Origin: Amphibacillus jilinensis Y1
Lineage (GTDB): Bacteria; Bacillota; Bacilli; Bacillales; Amphibacillaceae
Direction of reading: 5' to 3'
DNA: 53,848 nt
Assembly: GCF_000306965.1 (NCBI RefSeq)
Contig: NZ_JH976434.1
Coordinates: 332,489 to 386,336, forward strand
Position 1 is the first letter of the stretch. Each line of letters starts with the position of its first letter. Both the position numbers and the translations under genes were made by a program. Positions 52,089-53,848 of the stretch are shown in pieces. The notes beneath the pieces were generated by a model. That model made no database searches. It had not been told where the DNA came from and worked only from the letters and a program-made list of their open reading frames with translations.

Positions 52089-52804
52089 TGTTCCTCTATT
52101 TCTGCTTCTTCTCGAAGCAACGCTAAGCGTTCGTCCAACGCCAATTGAATCTCATTTTCAAGCATTTGTTGTTCAATCTCACTACGAGTATCTTCTAACG
52201 CAGGCGCTTGATCCATTTGCTCTCGAAGCAGCTCATAGAATAGCTCAACATCTTCATCGGTTACTTCAATATCTGAAAACTCTTGATTAATATAATACTG
52301 TTGAATTAATGACTGCTGCAACACTTCTTTGAAGCTTTCCACTGTATAAGATAGTTGAGCTAAAACATCCTTGAATGCTTCTTCTGTGTCAAACTGAGCC
52401 TTCGTTTCTTCGTATACGGTTTCAACCTCTTCTTGAGACACTGTTATCCCTTTTTTGCTGGCATCTTGTGTTAAAACGGTTTGGTTAACTAGCGATTCGA
52501 TCGTTTGCTCATGTACAATTTCTAATTGATCAACATCATAACCATTGTTCACCATATAGCTTTTTGTTTCATGATAAATAATATTATACTTCTCGCCATA
52601 AACTGTTTCACCATTGACTGTCACCACTTTAGCACCTTCATCTACTAACTCGTCTTCACTGACTAAGTCATCTTGCTCAGATAAATCGACGGGCTCGTTT
52701 GGTCGTTTGACGACTTCCTTATCATTATCCTGATCTTGACTGCATGCCGTTAACAAAAGACTGAATAAAACTATCCATGCTAATGCCCCCATTTTTCTCA
52801 ACAC
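52049..52804 (-). CDS. SurA/PrsA-like lipoprotein (N-terminal foldase domain)
   Basis: A 251-residue lipoprotein with lipobox LTAC and a long acidic linker (DQDNDKEVVKRPNEPVDLSE). The rest is a SurA_N/PrsA-type helical domain (VTVNGETVYGEKYNIIYHET, QTIESLVNQTVLTQDASKKG, YVE-type helices). No parvulin (rotamase) domain is visible, so it would be a chaperone-only foldase outside the membrane. The last 13 or so residues (LSQTTFGKTPAD) and the stop are encoded by a family 1 repeat, so the original C-terminus has been replaced. Confidence 0.8.
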   Translation of the reverse strand: MLRKMGALAWIVLFSLLLTACSQDQDNDKEVVKRPNEPVDLSEQDDLVSEDELVDEGAKVVTVNGETVYGEKYNIIYHETKSYMVNNGYDVDQLEIVHEQTIESLVNQTVLTQDASKKGITVSQEEVETVYEETKAQFDTEEAFKDVLAQLSYTVESFKEVLQQSLIQQYYINQEFSDIEVTDEDVELFYELLREQMDQAPALEDTRSEIEQQMLENEIQLALDERLALLREEAEIEEHLSQTTFGKTPAD

Positions 52805-52969
52805 ATTAAAACCCCATTCTAAAATTTTTCAGTTAGTTAAGTGGATGGCCATGTTCCTATCCGCTATCATGTTGCATATGGTTATTATTGTTTTAAAGAA
52901 GGTGATGTTCACCTTGTTAATTCATTTGATATTTCAGGGGAACGGCTATCTTACTAAATAATAAACTGA

Positions 52970-53149
52970 CTAAGACAATTTTGGCAATACACGAACTTCC
53001 TCAATCATTTTTGCTTGACATAATGGACATTCAGGCTTTGCATCAAAAGCATAATCAACACGCATCCAGCCTGGACATGAATCATTTGTGCAAGACCAAA
53101 CTTTAGTTTCTACTTCTTCTACTGGTTCTTGCTTATTATTATAAGCCAT
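52970..53149 (-). CDS. ydjO: YdjO-type small cold-inducible zinc-ribbon protein
   Basis: A 59-residue protein with two CxxC-like pairs (WSCTNDSCPGWMR and ECPLCQAKM), a zinc ribbon. The CTxxxCxGWxR and CPLCxxxM forms match the YdjO family of Bacillaceae, described as cold-inducible, with no known biochemical role. AGGAGGGG precedes its ATG. It is a single gene between the SurA-like gene and the small-RNA candidate. Confidence 0.82.
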   Translation of the reverse strand: MAYNNKQEPVEEVETKVWSCTNDSCPGWMRVDYAFDAKPECPLCQAKMIEEVRVLPKLS

Positions 53150-53251
53150 TAAACCCCTCCTTTATTCATTATTATACGCTTCTTTTTACTTTAAAACAAA
53201 GGTGTCATTATAATTGTATTATAGTGTAAAAAAAATGGGTCTTTTGTATGA

Positions 53252-53419
53252 TTTAAAAGTGCAAAAAAATATTCTATAATGTAAACGGTTACAATTTTGA
53301 AATGTGTATCTCCTACTGACTTGAATAACTATATTCATGCTTTCAGCAGAGATTGCGTATTTTTCAAATTAGATTGTCCCCCTTATTGGCACCCAATTTC
53401 TAATTGGGTGTATTTTTTT
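53252..53419 (+). ncRNA. Candidate small RNA with its own promoter, cre-like site and terminator
   Basis: TTTAAA, a 17-base spacer and TATAAT (53275-53280) are followed by the cre-like palindrome TGTAAACGGTTACA (53280-53293) at the expected start point. A strong terminator stands at 53390-53419 (CACCCAATT/AATTGGGTG, then TATTTTTTTG). The transcript would be about 130 bases and shows no gene-like frame. It has the unpaired C-rich tracts TATCTCCTACT and TTGTCCCCCTTATT, like the Shine-Dalgarno-pairing seeds of Gram-positive small RNAs. Expression is not shown. Confidence 0.45.
53280..53293 (+). promoter_or_regulatory. cre-like (CcpA) site over the start of the small-RNA candidate
   Basis: TGTAAACGGTTACA agrees with the cre consensus TGWAARCGYTWNCW at 13 of 14 positions. 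Its place directly after the -10 box predicts repression by CcpA when good sugars are present. Confidence 0.5.
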
Positions 53420-53486
53420 GCGTTAGAAAAATTAAACCCTTTAAATTCTAACAATTAAAACGAAGCATCAATACGTAGGATTTTTC

Positions 53487-53513
53487 GGTTCTATAATGAA
53501 TGTCGTGGTGTCC
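53487..53513 (+). repeat. ISL3-like terminal repeat, right side
   Basis: GGTTCTATAATGAATG and GTGGTGTCC match the element end at 221-247 except at three positions, and similarity continues for about six more bases (TCTATCG). No transposase reading frame follows, so this is a remnant or a small non-autonomous derivative. The stretch 53420-53486 holds nothing recognisable. Confidence 0.5.
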
Positions 53514-53719
53514 TCTATCGGTTTAAAAGCGAGACTCTTTTGGCATCAAAAATTTTCAACGTTTGAAGAATAAAATATTATGGCAACAAGAGGTTAAAAA
53601 GGCTCTCGTTTGAAATAGCACATAGCAGAGGAAATATGCGAGACTCTAGCGGGAACAGCACGGAAACTGCTGAAAAACTAACCCTGGAGGTATTTTGAAT
53701 TTAATGGAGTCTGTACTCA

Positions 53720-53846
53720 CTCCAGTTACAGACGATCGCTTTCCGCGGGCACGGCCTCAGCTAACTTTAAAAGCTAAGAGCGCTTCTAAAGTGGATCTTC
53801 GGACGCGTGCTGATCCCGCAGGAGTCGTCGTCTTTCACTTCCGTTT
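53720..53846. repeat. GC-rich palindromic intergenic repeat, copy B
   Basis: Near-identical to copy A (35649) in its flanks and outer arms. The inner stem is different in sequence but still pairs: ACTTTAAAAGC (53764-53774) with GCTTCTAAAGT (53782-53792), one mismatch, again with a seven-base loop. Before it, 53630-53690 (CGAGACTCTAGCGGGAACAG, then CACGGAAACTGCTG) looks like a fragment of another repeat. No gene is seen from 53420 to the end. Confidence 0.7.
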
Positions 53847-53848
53847 TA

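Noticed and set aside
1-53848. CRISPR array, tRNA, rRNA or phage genes
   Set aside because: No regularly spaced repeats, no tRNA cloverleaf or rRNA sequence, and no phage structural or integrase gene was seen.

Overview
This window looks like chromosome of a motile, low-GC Gram-positive bacterium of the Bacillaceae/Amphibacillaceae type. The grounds are AGGAGG-type ribosome sites with frequent TTG and GTG starts, sigma-D (TAAA-N15-GCCGATAT) flagellar promoters, and a gene order close to the Bacillus subtilis degS-degU-degV-comF-yvyF-flgM-flgN-flgK-flgL-yviE-fliW-csrA-hag block. An osmoprotectant (OpuC) system and low GC fit a halophilic or halotolerant relative such as Amphibacillus, Gracilibacillus or Halobacillus, but the genus cannot be fixed from the sequence alone. 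Both ends of the window lie in ISL3-like element ends and repeats, so it may be a whole assembly contig.

Layout. 1-250: end of an ISL3-family insertion sequence. 0.4-3.2 kb: MurG and an M20 amidohydrolase. 3.5-7.7 kb: four-gene OpuC compatible-solute ABC transporter with a divergent GbsR-type regulator. 7.8-10.6 kb: trmL, a yhbB-like amidase and queG, the last behind a possible attenuator leader. 10.7-13.8 kb: two tiny membrane proteins, an SGNH hydrolase and a triple-PAS diguanylate cyclase. 14.0-17.1 kb: a Ca2+/Mn2+-type P-ATPase under a yybP-ykoY (manganese) riboswitch.

17.1-27.9 kb is a flagellin glycosylation island bracketed by two flagellin genes: minor flagellin, a YjfB motility peptide, pseI, a formyltransferase, pseG, an spsF-type pseF, pseC, pseB, the Maf glycosyltransferase, and an unrecognised 202-residue protein that overlaps maf. 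The islet runs from its own promoter just beyond the terminator of the major flagellin gene hag. 27.9-33.2 kb: csrA, fliW, yviE, flgL, flgK, flgN, flgM, yvyF. hag carries a CsrA hairpin site and a second site over its Shine-Dalgarno sequence. flgM and hag have sigma-D promoters whose -35 boxes overlap the stop codon of the gene upstream.

33.4-40.4 kb: comFC (apparently with an ATT start), comFA, an IS1182 transposase remnant, degV, degU and degS. degU and degS are separated by 480 bases, which is not the B. subtilis arrangement. 40.5-47.1 kb: an inserted Yes-type sugar uptake module (DUF624 protein, two permeases, binding lipoprotein, AraC-type response regulator, sensor kinase). 47.3-53.2 kb: yvyE, a class D sortase with a PBP3-like lipoprotein, an ArAE-family exporter, a SurA/PrsA-like lipoprotein and ydjO. 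53.2-53.8 kb: a possible CcpA-controlled small RNA, then repeats.

Two families of structured intergenic repeats run through the window. One, about 140-200 bases, has at least seven recognisable full, short or decayed copies, and one of these now encodes the last residues of the SurA-like lipoprotein. The other is a GC-rich palindrome whose two good copies keep their inner stem through compensating base changes.
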